From: an uncultured bacterium
GTDB lineage: Bacteria > Hydrogenedentota > Hydrogenedentia > Hydrogenedentales > JAEUWI01
Length of the DNA stretch: 16,106 nucleotides
Direction: 5' to 3'
Assembly (NCBI GenBank): GCA_937895305.1
Contig: CALAXS010000455.1
Location: 1 to 16,106 of the forward strand
Below the pieces are notes generated by a model. That model ran no database searches, was not told where the DNA came from, and saw nothing but the letters and a program-made list of their open reading frames with translations. The position numbers were made by a program, and so were the translations under genes. Below, piece by piece: positions 6,581 to 13,754 of this stretch (its first letter is position 1; every line of letters begins with the position of its first letter).

Positions 6581-8005
6581 TTAGCCTTGCTCCGCAATCC
6601 AGTCCTGCACATAGGCTATCATCTCTTCGCGTTTAATCTTGATGTCGCCATTGCTATCCATTTTTTCTGGCCAGGGAATCCAGTGGTGGGGTCGACAGAA
6701 GCGGGGGAGCTGTTGCTCCACATGGGCGGTCCAGGCGTCCGTATTCATCTCATTCGCACAAATTAACGCAGCGGGGACGTGGCCCCATTCATCGTGGGGT
6801 ATGGGCACGACCAGGGCAAATTCTATGTCGTCCAGTTCCTGTAGGCACTGGGCGATGGCTTCGGGCTGGACATTTTCACCGCCACTGATAAACATGTTGT
6901 CCTGTCGCCCGAGTACATGGAGTCGTCCCGCGTCATCAACACGCCCCAGATCGCCCGATTCAAAACGACCTTCACCGTTCAGGGGCAAGGTCAGACCATC
7001 AGTATTTCGATAACCCATGAACAGGCATTCACTGCTTAGCGCGATGACATTACCTTCACCAATATGAACACTACCCGCGTCCAGGGGCCAGCCCGAGGTC
7101 TGTAAATCTTCCAGCGCTGCGCCGGGCCTGGTCGTCGTTATCTGCGTGGCCATTTCCGTCATGCCATAGGTGGTGAACAGGGGCAGGCCCAGGTCGTGAC
7201 ACCGTTTGAGTAGCGTCGTAGGTGGCGGGCCACCGCCCAGGAGTATGGCCTTCAGCTTATTCAGGGCAGCCATGCCGGATTCCGAATACAGCATACGCTG
7301 GAGTTGTGCTGCTACCAGCGATACATGGGTCACCCCATTGGCCAGGATGGCATCTTCCAACGCTTCGTCCTCTTTGGGTAGCGCGATTGTCGCCCCGTCT
7401 TCAAGACAACGAAAGAAAATGCCCAGACCTGCGATGTGAAAGAGGGGTAGCGAAAGTAGCCAGGTGTCCCCGGAGTTCAGCGCGATATTTCTGTTGGAAA
7501 GACGGGCATTGTGCCGATGATTCCCCAGGCTATGCTGCGCTGCCTTGGGTTGGCCCGATGAGCCGGAGGTCAGCACCAGCGTGGCTGCGTTTTCCGCAGG
7601 GAGTTCCGCAGACAGTGCCGCAAGGCCGGGCTCTTTCTTGAATAGGGAATGGGGGATACGATGTATGCCCTCCAGTTCCAGATCCGTGACGCAATGTTCA
7701 CAACCCGCAGCGGCCAACCGCTCCTCCAGATAGACCCTGGGAAATTTTGGATTCAAGGGAAATACGACGATGCGCAGATGAAGTGCCGCGAGGAGTAAGT
7801 AGATGTATTGCGGGGAAGGCGGTAGTGCTACACCCAGCAAATCGCCCGGCTCCAGCGGTAATTTTTCCAGTGCCGCGACGTACTGCTGTACCGCCTTGCG
7901 GCACGATGCATAGCGAAAGCTATGCCGTCCACTCCGCAATAAAAGCGCGTCGGGTTTGTGTTCAGTCCAATGGAGAAATGGAGAATTATCGGTATGCATC
8001 GTCAT
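6581..8005 (-). CDS. menE: o-Succinylbenzoate--CoA ligase MenE
   Basis: MenE activates o-succinylbenzoate to its CoA thioester through an acyl-adenylate, in the cytoplasm. The 474-residue protein is a complete ANL-superfamily adenylating enzyme. The phosphate-binding loop TSGSSGQPK is at 146-154, the Thr-Thr-Tyr-Gly-Met-Thr-Glu motif follows in the N-terminal domain, and the hinge region reads Gly-Asp-Leu-Gly-Arg ... Gly-Arg-Gln-Asp-Asn-Met-Phe-Ile-Ser-Gly-Gly-Glu-Asn-Val. The adenylation lysine is probably Lys456 in Asn-Gly-Asp-Ile-Lys-Ile-Lys-Arg, the arrangement I recall for E. coli-type MenE, not the more common Ser-Gly-Lys. The ATG at 8005 shares one base with the menC stop (TAATG), and Met3 (7999) is an alternative. 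It is the last gene of the men run; no intrinsic terminator is obvious after it. Confidence 0.92.
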   Translation of the reverse strand: MTMHTDNSPFLHWTEHKPDALLLRSGRHSFRYASCRKAVQQYVAALEKLPLEPGDLLGVALPPSPQYIYLLLAALHLRIVVFPLNPKFPRVYLEERLAAAGCEHCVTDLELEGIHRIPHSLFKKEPGLAALSAELPAENAATLVLTSGSSGQPKAAQHSLGNHRHNARLSNRNIALNSGDTWLLSLPLFHIAGLGIFFRCLEDGATIALPKEDEALEDAILANGVTHVSLVAAQLQRMLYSESGMAALNKLKAILLGGGPPPTTLLKRCHDLGLPLFTTYGMTEMATQITTTRPGAALEDLQTSGWPLDAGSVHIGEGNVIALSSECLFMGYRNTDGLTLPLNGEGRFESGDLGRVDDAGRLHVLGRQDNMFISGGENVQPEAIAQCLQELDDIEFALVVPIPHDEWGHVPAALICANEMNTDAWTAHVEQQLPRFCRPHHWIPWPEKMDSNGDIKIKREEMIAYVQDWIAEQG

Positions 8006-9036
8006 TATGGGGTCACCTCATGGACCAATGTTAGTTTGTTTATGTCTACCCGCTGACTGGCAGGCATAAGTGTATTTAAATCCAGTGTGGGACTCGACAT
8101 GTCCAGGCGTTCTTCCAGCACATCCTCTGCAAGCCAGGAATAAGTGTCCAGACCAGCGGCAAGGGAGTTATCGAATAATCCGGCACACCGTGCTACCGCA
8201 GCCAGGCCCACACCTGATTCAAAAGCAGCGCTCAAGACGACTGGGCTATCGGGAAAGGTATTCACCAGTTTGGACATGGATGCTGTAGAAACAAAGGAGG
8301 GTTTCCAAATAAAATGCGAAGCATTCGTGAAAACATCCTGTAACGCAGTCGCTAAACCGGGGTTCCACCCGGCCTCTTGTACCGTCTCATCAAGTGCATA
8401 GGGCATATCGGTAGCATCAAACAGCGCAATCAGGTCTTTGGTATTTTGAACCGGTTCTTCAATATAGGCGACATTAAAATCAGACAGGGCAGTACAGGCT
8501 TCCCTTGCCTGACGTAAATCCCAGGCACGGTTCGCATCCAGACGCAGTTGCGCTTTTGAGCCGATGACATCGCGCACTTCACTAACCAATGCAATTTCAT
8601 CGTTCAGATTTCGTGTCCCCACTTTCAACTTGAAGACATCAAAGCCCTGTGCTGTCGCTTCTTCGGTCCGATTCAGGATGGCATCGGATGTACCGCTCAA
8701 CAGAGCGTTTTGCGGAATAGAAATTACGTCCGTGTAGGAAATCTTTTGCTGTAACCTGGCACTGGCATGGGCAAAGATAGCGGAAGGCGAGAGGCTATCG
8801 TATTCAACAGGCTCATCCCCTGCCGAAACGATACAGAGTAAATCTGCAATTGCAGTGTCTAACGTCTCACGACTAAAGCCGGGCAGCGGAGCTGCTTCGC
8901 CCCAAGCCCCCAGTCCCTCTTCATCTTCCAGATAGAGGAGTGCCCCTTCGCGTGTGGTGTGTTCAACCCCACCCCAGTTTACGGGCGTGACCAGTGGCAA
9001 GGAATAGCGATATATGCGAGCACAGTGGAACCTCAC
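8005..9036 (-). CDS. menC: o-Succinylbenzoate synthase MenC
   Basis: MenC dehydrates SHCHC to o-succinylbenzoate and belongs to the enolase superfamily. The whole catalytic set is visible: Lys136-x-Lys138 (Lys138 the general base), metal ligands Asp167 (Asp-Ala-Asn), Glu193/194 (Glu-Glu-Pro) and Asp216 (Asp-Glu-Thr), and Lys245 in Trp-Lys-Pro-Ser. The spacing resembles the E. coli residues 133/161/190/213/235. The N-terminal capping domain has the family-typical Gly-Ala-Trp-Gly-Glu-Ala-Ala-Pro-Leu-Pro-Gly segment. The open frame extends to 9213, but that part lies inside menA in another frame. A GTG at 9036 overlaps the menA TGA as GTGA and gives 343 residues beginning just before the Ile-Tyr-Arg-Tyr-Ser-Leu-Pro-Leu strand, so I place the start there. 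A TTG at 9045 is the nearest alternative. Coupling to menA translation is likely. Confidence 0.88.
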   Translation of the reverse strand: MRFHCARIYRYSLPLVTPVNWGGVEHTTREGALLYLEDEEGLGAWGEAAPLPGFSRETLDTAIADLLCIVSAGDEPVEYDSLSPSAIFAHASARLQQKISYTDVISIPQNALLSGTSDAILNRTEEATAQGFDVFKLKVGTRNLNDEIALVSEVRDVIGSKAQLRLDANRAWDLRQAREACTALSDFNVAYIEEPVQNTKDLIALFDATDMPYALDETVQEAGWNPGLATALQDVFTNASHFIWKPSFVSTASMSKLVNTFPDSPVVLSAAFESGVGLAAVARCAGLFDNSLAAGLDTYSWLAEDVLEERLDMSSPTLDLNTLMPASQRVDINKLTLVHEVTP

Positions 9037-9917
9037 AGCAACCAACCAACAGAAAAAAGGATGGAGAAAATCATGAGGAGCTTGCCCGTCTGTGCCAGCA
9101 TGATGTTCAGGTCCGCACCGTTCAGGGTAAAGACTTTGTAGATGGCCATGAGTCCCGGGATAAAAACCAGACACGACGCGAGTGCACCGTAGTGCCCCTC
9201 GGACATATAGCAAAGATACAAGGGCACCAGCACCATCCCCGCAAACATGGTCACCGCGTATTCCATTCGTGCGAAGGTCTTGCCAAAGCGTACTGCCAGC
9301 GTTTTCTTCCCGGTCTTCACATCCGTGTCTGCATCGCGCAGATTATTCACCGTGAGGATGGCCATCGAAATTAAGCCCGGCGCCAACCCTGCGATGAGGG
9401 CCAGGCTGTCCCAGTCTTGAGCCTGCACATAATACGTTCCGCCCACGGCAACGGGGCCAAAGAAAATAAGGACAAAGACATCGCCAAGACCGAGGTAGCC
9501 CAGGGGATAGGGTCCGCCCGTATAAAGGACGCCACAGAAAATAGACAATATGCCAATCACGATGATGGGTATGCCGCCGCGCAGGATGAGGTAATAACCA
9601 GGAAGACAGGCCAGTGCAAAAACGAGAATGGTCGCCATCAGCATAACCCACGGCGCGACCAGCCCCTTCTGCGTGGCCCGTGCCGGACCCACCCGCTCCT
9701 CGGTATCGGTACCTTTCACGAAATCAAAATAGTCATTGGCAAAATTCGTGCCCACTTGAATCAGGATAGATGCCACCATGGCCGCAAGAACACTGAGCAA
9801 ATGGAAACGGCTATCCGCTCGCGCCAGGGCCGCGCCGATGATGACCGGAGTCAGCCCGGCGGGCAAGGTCTTGGGCCGTGCCGCCATGAGCCAAATCTGT
9901 AGTGGGGAGTTTGTCAT
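9033..9917 (-). CDS. menA: 1,4-Dihydroxy-2-naphthoate polyprenyltransferase MenA
   Basis: MenA is an integral inner-membrane UbiA-family enzyme that attaches the polyprenyl chain to DHNA with loss of CO2, giving demethylmenaquinone. It has 294 residues, a usual length, and is strongly hydrophobic with about eight or nine predicted membrane helices. The first Asp-rich diphosphate/Mg2+ motif is Asn61-Asp62-Tyr-Phe-Asp65 within Asn-Phe-Ala-Asn-Asp-Tyr-Phe-Asp. The second is Asp195-Ala-Asp197-Thr-Asp199, followed by Lys-Thr-Gly-Lys-Lys-Thr-Leu-Ala-Val-Arg-Phe-Gly. The N-terminal Ala-Ala-Arg-Pro-Lys-Thr-Leu-Pro-Ala is typical of MenA. It follows menB after 126 bases and overlaps menC by 4 bases. 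In E. coli menA is not in the men operon, whereas here it sits between menB and menC. The Shine-Dalgarno at the ATG is weak. Confidence 0.95.
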   Translation of the reverse strand: MTNSPLQIWLMAARPKTLPAGLTPVIIGAALARADSRFHLLSVLAAMVASILIQVGTNFANDYFDFVKGTDTEERVGPARATQKGLVAPWVMLMATILVFALACLPGYYLILRGGIPIIVIGILSIFCGVLYTGGPYPLGYLGLGDVFVLIFFGPVAVGGTYYVQAQDWDSLALIAGLAPGLISMAILTVNNLRDADTDVKTGKKTLAVRFGKTFARMEYAVTMFAGMVLVPLYLCYMSEGHYGALASCLVFIPGLMAIYKVFTLNGADLNIMLAQTGKLLMIFSILFSVGWLL

Positions 9918-10043
9918 GATATTTTAGTATGCCCGATGCGCAGGAATAAGTTCCGTTTTTAGTGCGGGGGTCTGGGGGGCCGAAACTCGGCTTGCCATAA
10001 CCCATTTCACGATCTATATAGGTACGGTGAGAAAATCTACCAG
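9918..10043 (-). other. menB-menA intergenic gap
   Basis: This is the longest gap in the menD-to-menE part of the run (126 bases). It contains a G-rich stretch on the + strand around 9965-9979 and a small perfect inverted repeat, gccga (9979-9983) and tcggc (9987-9991). No convincing gene, terminator or promoter was seen. Confidence 0.4.
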
Positions 10044-10868
10044 TTATGGTGTGCGGTTAAACTTGCTGAAGTCCGGCTTGCGTTTTTCGTTGAAGGCGTT
10101 GCGCCCTTCCTGGCCTTCTTCCGATAGGTAGAACAACGACGTGGCATGACCCGCCAGTTCCATGAGTCCCGCCTGTCCATCTTCATCGGCATTGATGGCC
10201 GCCTTGCAACAACGAATCGCCATAGGCGAATTGGCCAGAATCTCTTTGCACCACTGTACCGTCTCCGCTTCCAGATCCACCAGCGGTACCACCGTATTCA
10301 CCATGCCCATGTCCAGGGCTTCCTGCGCGTCATACTGCCGACAGAGGTACCAGATTTCGCGGGCCTTTTTCTGCCCTACCATCCGCGCCAGGTGGGCCGA
10401 GCCATAGCCCGCATCAAAAGAACCCACCTTGGGACCCGTCTGCCCGAAGCGGGCATTATCCGCAGCAATCGTCAAATCACATACATACGCCAGGATACAG
10501 CCGCCGCCGATAGCCCAACCCGCGACCATTGCGATTATGGGTTTCGGACAACGACGCATCTGAATTTGCAGGTCCAGCACATTCAGGCGATGGGCCCCCG
10601 TCTTCTCATCCACATAGCCCGCTGCACCACGAATTTTCTGGTCACCGCCCGAGCAGAACGCCTTGTCCCCGGCACCCGTCAGGATGATGACCCCGATGTC
10701 GGTGTCGTATTGGGCATCGCGCATGGCATCGCTGATTTCATCATTGGTCAAGGGTGTGAATGCGTTGTGTACATGGGGACGATTAATCGTAATCTTCGCG
10801 ATGCCCTCTCCCTTGTGATAGAGGATTTCATTGTATTCCTTGGCGACTTGCCAGTTCACTGTAGACAT
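10044..10868 (-). CDS. menB: 1,4-Dihydroxy-2-naphthoyl-CoA synthase MenB (type I)
   Basis: MenB, a crotonase-fold enzyme, closes the second ring by an intramolecular Claisen-type condensation of OSB-CoA to DHNA-CoA. It has 274 residues. The oxyanion-hole segments are Phe-Cys-Ser-Gly-Gly-Asp-Gln and Ala-Ile-Gly-Gly-Gly. Gln143-Thr144-Gly145 followed by Pro-Lys-Val-Gly-Ser-Phe-Asp identifies a type I, bicarbonate-dependent enzyme; type II enzymes have Asp in place of this Gly. Trp of Arg-Glu-Ile-Trp, another residue of the bicarbonate pocket in E. coli, is also present. The C-terminus (Glu-Gly-Gln-Glu-Gly-Arg-Asn-Ala-Phe-Asn-Glu-Lys-Arg, then Pro-Asp-Phe-Ser-Lys-Phe) is strikingly close to the E. 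coli protein as I recall it. AAGGAG stands about 7 bases before the ATG, the strongest ribosome site in the men run. The gap to menH is 40 bases. Confidence 0.97.
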   Translation of the reverse strand: MSTVNWQVAKEYNEILYHKGEGIAKITINRPHVHNAFTPLTNDEISDAMRDAQYDTDIGVIILTGAGDKAFCSGGDQKIRGAAGYVDEKTGAHRLNVLDLQIQMRRCPKPIIAMVAGWAIGGGCILAYVCDLTIAADNARFGQTGPKVGSFDAGYGSAHLARMVGQKKAREIWYLCRQYDAQEALDMGMVNTVVPLVDLEAETVQWCKEILANSPMAIRCCKAAINADEDGQAGLMELAGHATSLFYLSEEGQEGRNAFNEKRKPDFSKFNRTP

Positions 10869-10908
10869 GAGGGGACTCCTTCATTGGGATTACAATACAA
10901 AAACGGCG

Positions 10909-11712
10909 TTACTGATTGCTCAGCAGCAGGAAACGCCGAATCACAGTAGTATAGCTTTTGGGCCGTTCCAAGTGCACGTTGTGCCCACAATCCGCCATGG
11001 TATGCACCGCTATTCGCGGTGTGGCCTCGCTCATGGCCTCGGCAATACCACAGAACTTCCGGTCCATCTCACCCACCACACACAGGGTCGGTATGGTGTG
11101 CTGGTCCAGGGCTTCCCAATGACTTGCCTGACGACCTGTACTGAACTGACGCAGCGCCATGCCGAGATGGGCCGGGTTATACCTGAGCCGTTCACCGATG
11201 GCAATCGTCCGGGCATCGGCATCCGACTGCATGGAAGAGAAGATGGGTTGGCTGTACCAGTTTTCCAGAAATTCACGAAAGGCTGCCTCATCCCCCTGGC
11301 ACGCCGCGAGGGTCACAGCAAGGGCATCATCATGTTGCCTTCGCGAGGCACGTAATTCTTCCGAATCGATGCCCGGCGATGCCGATTCGAGGACAAGCCG
11401 TGACACCTGCACCGGGGCTTCCAGTGCAAATTGCAGGGCTATGCGCCCACCCATGGAATAGCCGACGACGGACACGGGTTGGGCGTTGTGTTCGGCCAGA
11501 ACGGTCTGTAGTCCCGGTGTAATACTTTCCAGCGTATCCGATTCGGTGATGGGGGTGTTGCCATGACCCGGCAGATCCGGGCAGATAAAATAAAAACTAT
11601 CCTCAAGTGTCGTTGCCACAGCCTCCCAGTCGCTGCCCTGACCCATGAATCCATGGAGACACAGCACCGGAGGGTTATTGGAATCGCCATACGTTACTAC
11701 CGACCAACTCAT
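10909..11712 (-). CDS. menH: SHCHC synthase MenH (alpha/beta hydrolase)
   Basis: MenH eliminates pyruvate from SEPHCHC to give SHCHC. It has 267 residues with the alpha/beta-hydrolase layout: Leu-His-Gly-Phe-Met-Gly oxyanion region at 19-24, the nucleophile elbow Gly-Tyr-Ser86-Met-Gly-Gly, Asp217 in Gly-Glu-Met-Asp-Arg-Lys-Phe, and His244 in Cys-Gly-His-Asn-Val-His. The catalytic Ser falls at the same number as in E. coli MenH (Ser86/Asp210/His232). Alpha/beta hydrolases are promiscuous by sequence, but the Leu-Pro-Gly-His-Gly motif, the length and the position between menD and menB make MenH the clear call. Its ATG overlaps the menD TGA (ATGA), so translation is probably coupled to menD. Confidence 0.92.
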   Translation of the reverse strand: MSWSVVTYGDSNNPPVLCLHGFMGQGSDWEAVATTLEDSFYFICPDLPGHGNTPITESDTLESITPGLQTVLAEHNAQPVSVVGYSMGGRIALQFALEAPVQVSRLVLESASPGIDSEELRASRRQHDDALAVTLAACQGDEAAFREFLENWYSQPIFSSMQSDADARTIAIGERLRYNPAHLGMALRQFSTGRQASHWEALDQHTIPTLCVVGEMDRKFCGIAEAMSEATPRIAVHTMADCGHNVHLERPKSYTTVIRRFLLLSNQ

Positions 11713-13526
11713 TTATTTTCCTTCAGGAATTGTTCTGCTGCTTCAATCATAGCCTGCTGCACCTGTTCATGCTCAGTCTTGTTCGCTGCACGGTCAGTGC
11801 ATACTTCAATCAATGTCGCACCGGGGGTGGTGCTGGCAGCGGCGTATGCATCACGAAAAGCGCACATGGTCTCCGGTCGCACATAGTCCAGCCCGAACTG
11901 CGCTGCAGCGTGTTCAAAATTCATGCCATGAGGCGTGCCGAAGTGGGACTCGAAGTGGGGGGTCTGCTCCGCGACAGGCAAGAACGAGAAAATGCCGCCA
12001 CCGTCGTTGTTAATCACCACCAGGATAAAGGGGGCGTCCAGGTCTCTCGCCAGGGCCAGGCTGTTCAAGTCATGTAGTGTCGCCAGGTCACCCAGGAGTA
12101 ACGTCGTACATTCTGCACATTGTGCTGCACCCAGGGCCGACGCGATGTTTCCGTCAATACCACTCGCACCACGATTCGCCAGCACCTGCGCCGCCTTGCA
12201 GTTCGGGTCGCCAAACATATCCACATCGCGCACCGGCATGGAATTACCAAGATAGAGGAGACCGCCCTCCGGACAAGCCTGGGTGATGTGTCGGGCCACG
12301 GAAATTTCCGAAAGGGTATCTTGGGCACAGTGGGTGTCGAGGACTTGGGAGATGCATTCGTTGAGGGCGGACCACTTAGGGTCGGGGGTGGGAAATTCAT
12401 CATTATTGGAATCTGCCGCCGATGAATCCTGGATTTCATCCTCTAGATCATTATCCCCAGGTTCACAAATGAGGAAGCTATTAATTGAAGCTGCCCGAAT
12501 AAAGTGCGTTACGTAGTGCATCGCATCAAGCTGCTCAGGCCAGGTAGTCAAGTGAACGTAGGTTGGGCGAATGGAATCGAAATATTCCAAGGCGCGTTTA
12601 GAAACCAATGGACCACCCAAATGTAATACAACGTCTGGTTGTATGGCTTCTTGATACTCCTCGCTTTTAAGTAGAACATCAAAATGTTCACTCTCGGCAT
12701 AATCACCATCAAACTTGTTGTAAATTTTCCCGGCAACATCAACCCAAATGGGCCAACCTAATTGCAATGCCGTTAAACCAGCATCCAATGTATCGACACC
12801 AGAAGTTGATGGGCCTATGACCAGCAACCCTCTTTTTGCATTAAAGATGAGTTCTAATACTTCATCACGAACTCCCATGAAAGTTGGTTGGCCCTCGCGG
12901 GAATCAGTACTGTAAGGCCATTCATCCTCAGCCCACTTCTCCAATCGCTCCAGTCCCTTCGCTTCATAGGCCACTTTCTTCGGCGCGAGGGGTTCGCGGA
13001 AGTGGCAGTTCACATGGACCGGGCCTATGTGTGGATGGCGACTGCGATGCACGGCCTGGTCCATGGTGGTGAGGACGAAGGCCGGGTCAATGTCTTCGGT
13101 GGGACAAGGCAGCTCGGTGTACCAGCGGGTATAGTCCCCAAAGATTCTCTGTTGGTCGATAGCCTGGTTGGCACCACAGTTGAGGAGTTCCGGCGGACGA
13201 TCTGCGGTGAGCAGAAGTAGCGGTACGTTGGACTGACTCGCCTCCACCACAGCGGGTAAATAATTCGCCACAGCACTGCCCGAGGTACAGACCAGCGCAA
13301 CAGGGTTTCCCGTAACTTTTGCCATGCCCAGGGCGTAAAAGGCGGCACCCCGTTCGTCGTAATGGATGGTGTGATTCGCCAGCGGGTGTTCCGCCACCGC
13401 CAGCGTCAGCGGTGTGGACCGTGAACCGGGCGACACAACAAAGTGCATCACACCATTCCGCACCAACTCTTCAATCATGAGCGTGGTCCAGAGATAATTG
13501 ATATTCGGCGCATCAAGAGGCTTCAT
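11709..13526 (-). CDS. menD: SEPHCHC synthase MenD (ThDP enzyme)
   Basis: MenD uses thiamine diphosphate to add the succinyl-semialdehyde unit from 2-oxoglutarate to isochorismate, the first committed step. Visible landmarks are Val-Ser-Pro-Gly-Ser-Arg-Ser-Thr-Pro near the N-terminus, catalytic Glu58 in Tyr-Asp-Glu-Arg-Gly-Ala (Glu55 in E. coli), the Gly-Asn-Ser-Met-Pro-Val-Arg segment, and the ThDP/Mg2+ motif running from Gly-Asp-Leu to Asn-Asn-Asp-Gly-Gly-Gly-Ile-Phe. With the ATG at 13526 it has 605 residues, about 50 more than E. coli MenD. Part of the excess is an acidic, probably disordered insert near residues 350-387. The ATG has GGGGA seven bases upstream; a GTG at 13550 would add eight residues but has no ribosome site. 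The central third of the gene is clearly more AT-rich than its ends. It overlaps menH by 4 bases. Confidence 0.94.
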   Translation of the reverse strand: MKPLDAPNINYLWTTLMIEELVRNGVMHFVVSPGSRSTPLTLAVAEHPLANHTIHYDERGAAFYALGMAKVTGNPVALVCTSGSAVANYLPAVVEASQSNVPLLLLTADRPPELLNCGANQAIDQQRIFGDYTRWYTELPCPTEDIDPAFVLTTMDQAVHRSRHPHIGPVHVNCHFREPLAPKKVAYEAKGLERLEKWAEDEWPYSTDSREGQPTFMGVRDEVLELIFNAKRGLLVIGPSTSGVDTLDAGLTALQLGWPIWVDVAGKIYNKFDGDYAESEHFDVLLKSEEYQEAIQPDVVLHLGGPLVSKRALEYFDSIRPTYVHLTTWPEQLDAMHYVTHFIRAASINSFLICEPGDNDLEDEIQDSSAADSNNDEFPTPDPKWSALNECISQVLDTHCAQDTLSEISVARHITQACPEGGLLYLGNSMPVRDVDMFGDPNCKAAQVLANRGASGIDGNIASALGAAQCAECTTLLLGDLATLHDLNSLALARDLDAPFILVVINNDGGGIFSFLPVAEQTPHFESHFGTPHGMNFEHAAAQFGLDYVRPETMCAFRDAYAAASTTPGATLIEVCTDRAANKTEHEQVQQAMIEAAEQFLKENK

Positions 13527-13589
13527 GCTGTTGTCCCCATGAAGTTGCACAGGGAACCTGTATTCCGAACGTAATACCTAAACCTTGTC

Positions 13590-13609
13590 ACCCCTGCGAA
13601 GGCAGGGGT
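13590..13609. repeat. REP-like palindrome
   Basis: ACCCCTGC (13590-13597) and GCAGGGGT (13602-13609) are perfect inverted copies around the loop GAAG. The form 'CCCCTGCGAAGGCAGGGG', flanked by TGTC and TCTCC, resembles extragenic palindromes dispersed in many bacterial genomes. A single copy in the window cannot prove dispersal. Confidence 0.6.
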
Positions 13610-13679
13610 CTCCCCGTCATCATGCCTGGCCAAGGTAGGGACATAATGCTTTGCAATCCCGGTCAATCGCTTTTGATTT

Positions 13680-13696
13680 CCGAGGCAGAGCCCCGG
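13680..13696. repeat. Imperfect hairpin beside the second palindrome
   Basis: CCGAGG (13680-13685) and CCCCGG (13691-13696) pair with one A-C mismatch around CAGAG. It looks like a decayed relative of the adjacent palindromic unit; weak evidence on its own. Confidence 0.3.
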
Positions 13697-13704
13697 TATA
13701 TACA

Positions 13705-13726
13705 TTCCCAAGCTGGAGCTTGGGAA
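13705..13726. repeat. Perfect 10-bp-arm palindrome
   Basis: TTCCCAAGCT (13705-13714) and AGCTTGGGAA (13717-13726) are perfect inverted copies separated by GG, followed by CGAGAG. From memory this 'CCCAAGCTGGAGCTTGGGAACGAG' type is a dispersed repeat in several environmental bacterial genomes. No T-run follows on either strand, so it is not a typical intrinsic terminator. Confidence 0.6.
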
Positions 13727-13754
13727 CGAGAGCGGGACAGAATACGTTGCAATG

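Larger units (their letters stand above)
13527..13754. other. menF-menD intergenic region with repeat-like hairpins
   Basis: This 228-base gap separates two genes that otherwise belong to one pathway run. It holds two perfect palindromic hairpins and one imperfect one (listed separately) and no supported gene. No clear promoter for menD was identified, so it is unclear whether menD is read from the menF promoter or from one in this gap. Confidence 0.5.

Noticed and set aside
9037..9213. Upstream extension of the menC frame
   Set aside because: It lies within the C-terminal coding part of menA in another frame, and the encoded residues are unlike MenC.
10146..10949. 267-codon + strand open frame opposite menB
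   Set aside because: Entirely antisense to the highly conserved menB plus the menB-menH gap; no recognisable domain.
13590..13726. CRISPR-like array
   Set aside because: The palindromes differ from each other and there is no repeated unit with regular spacers.
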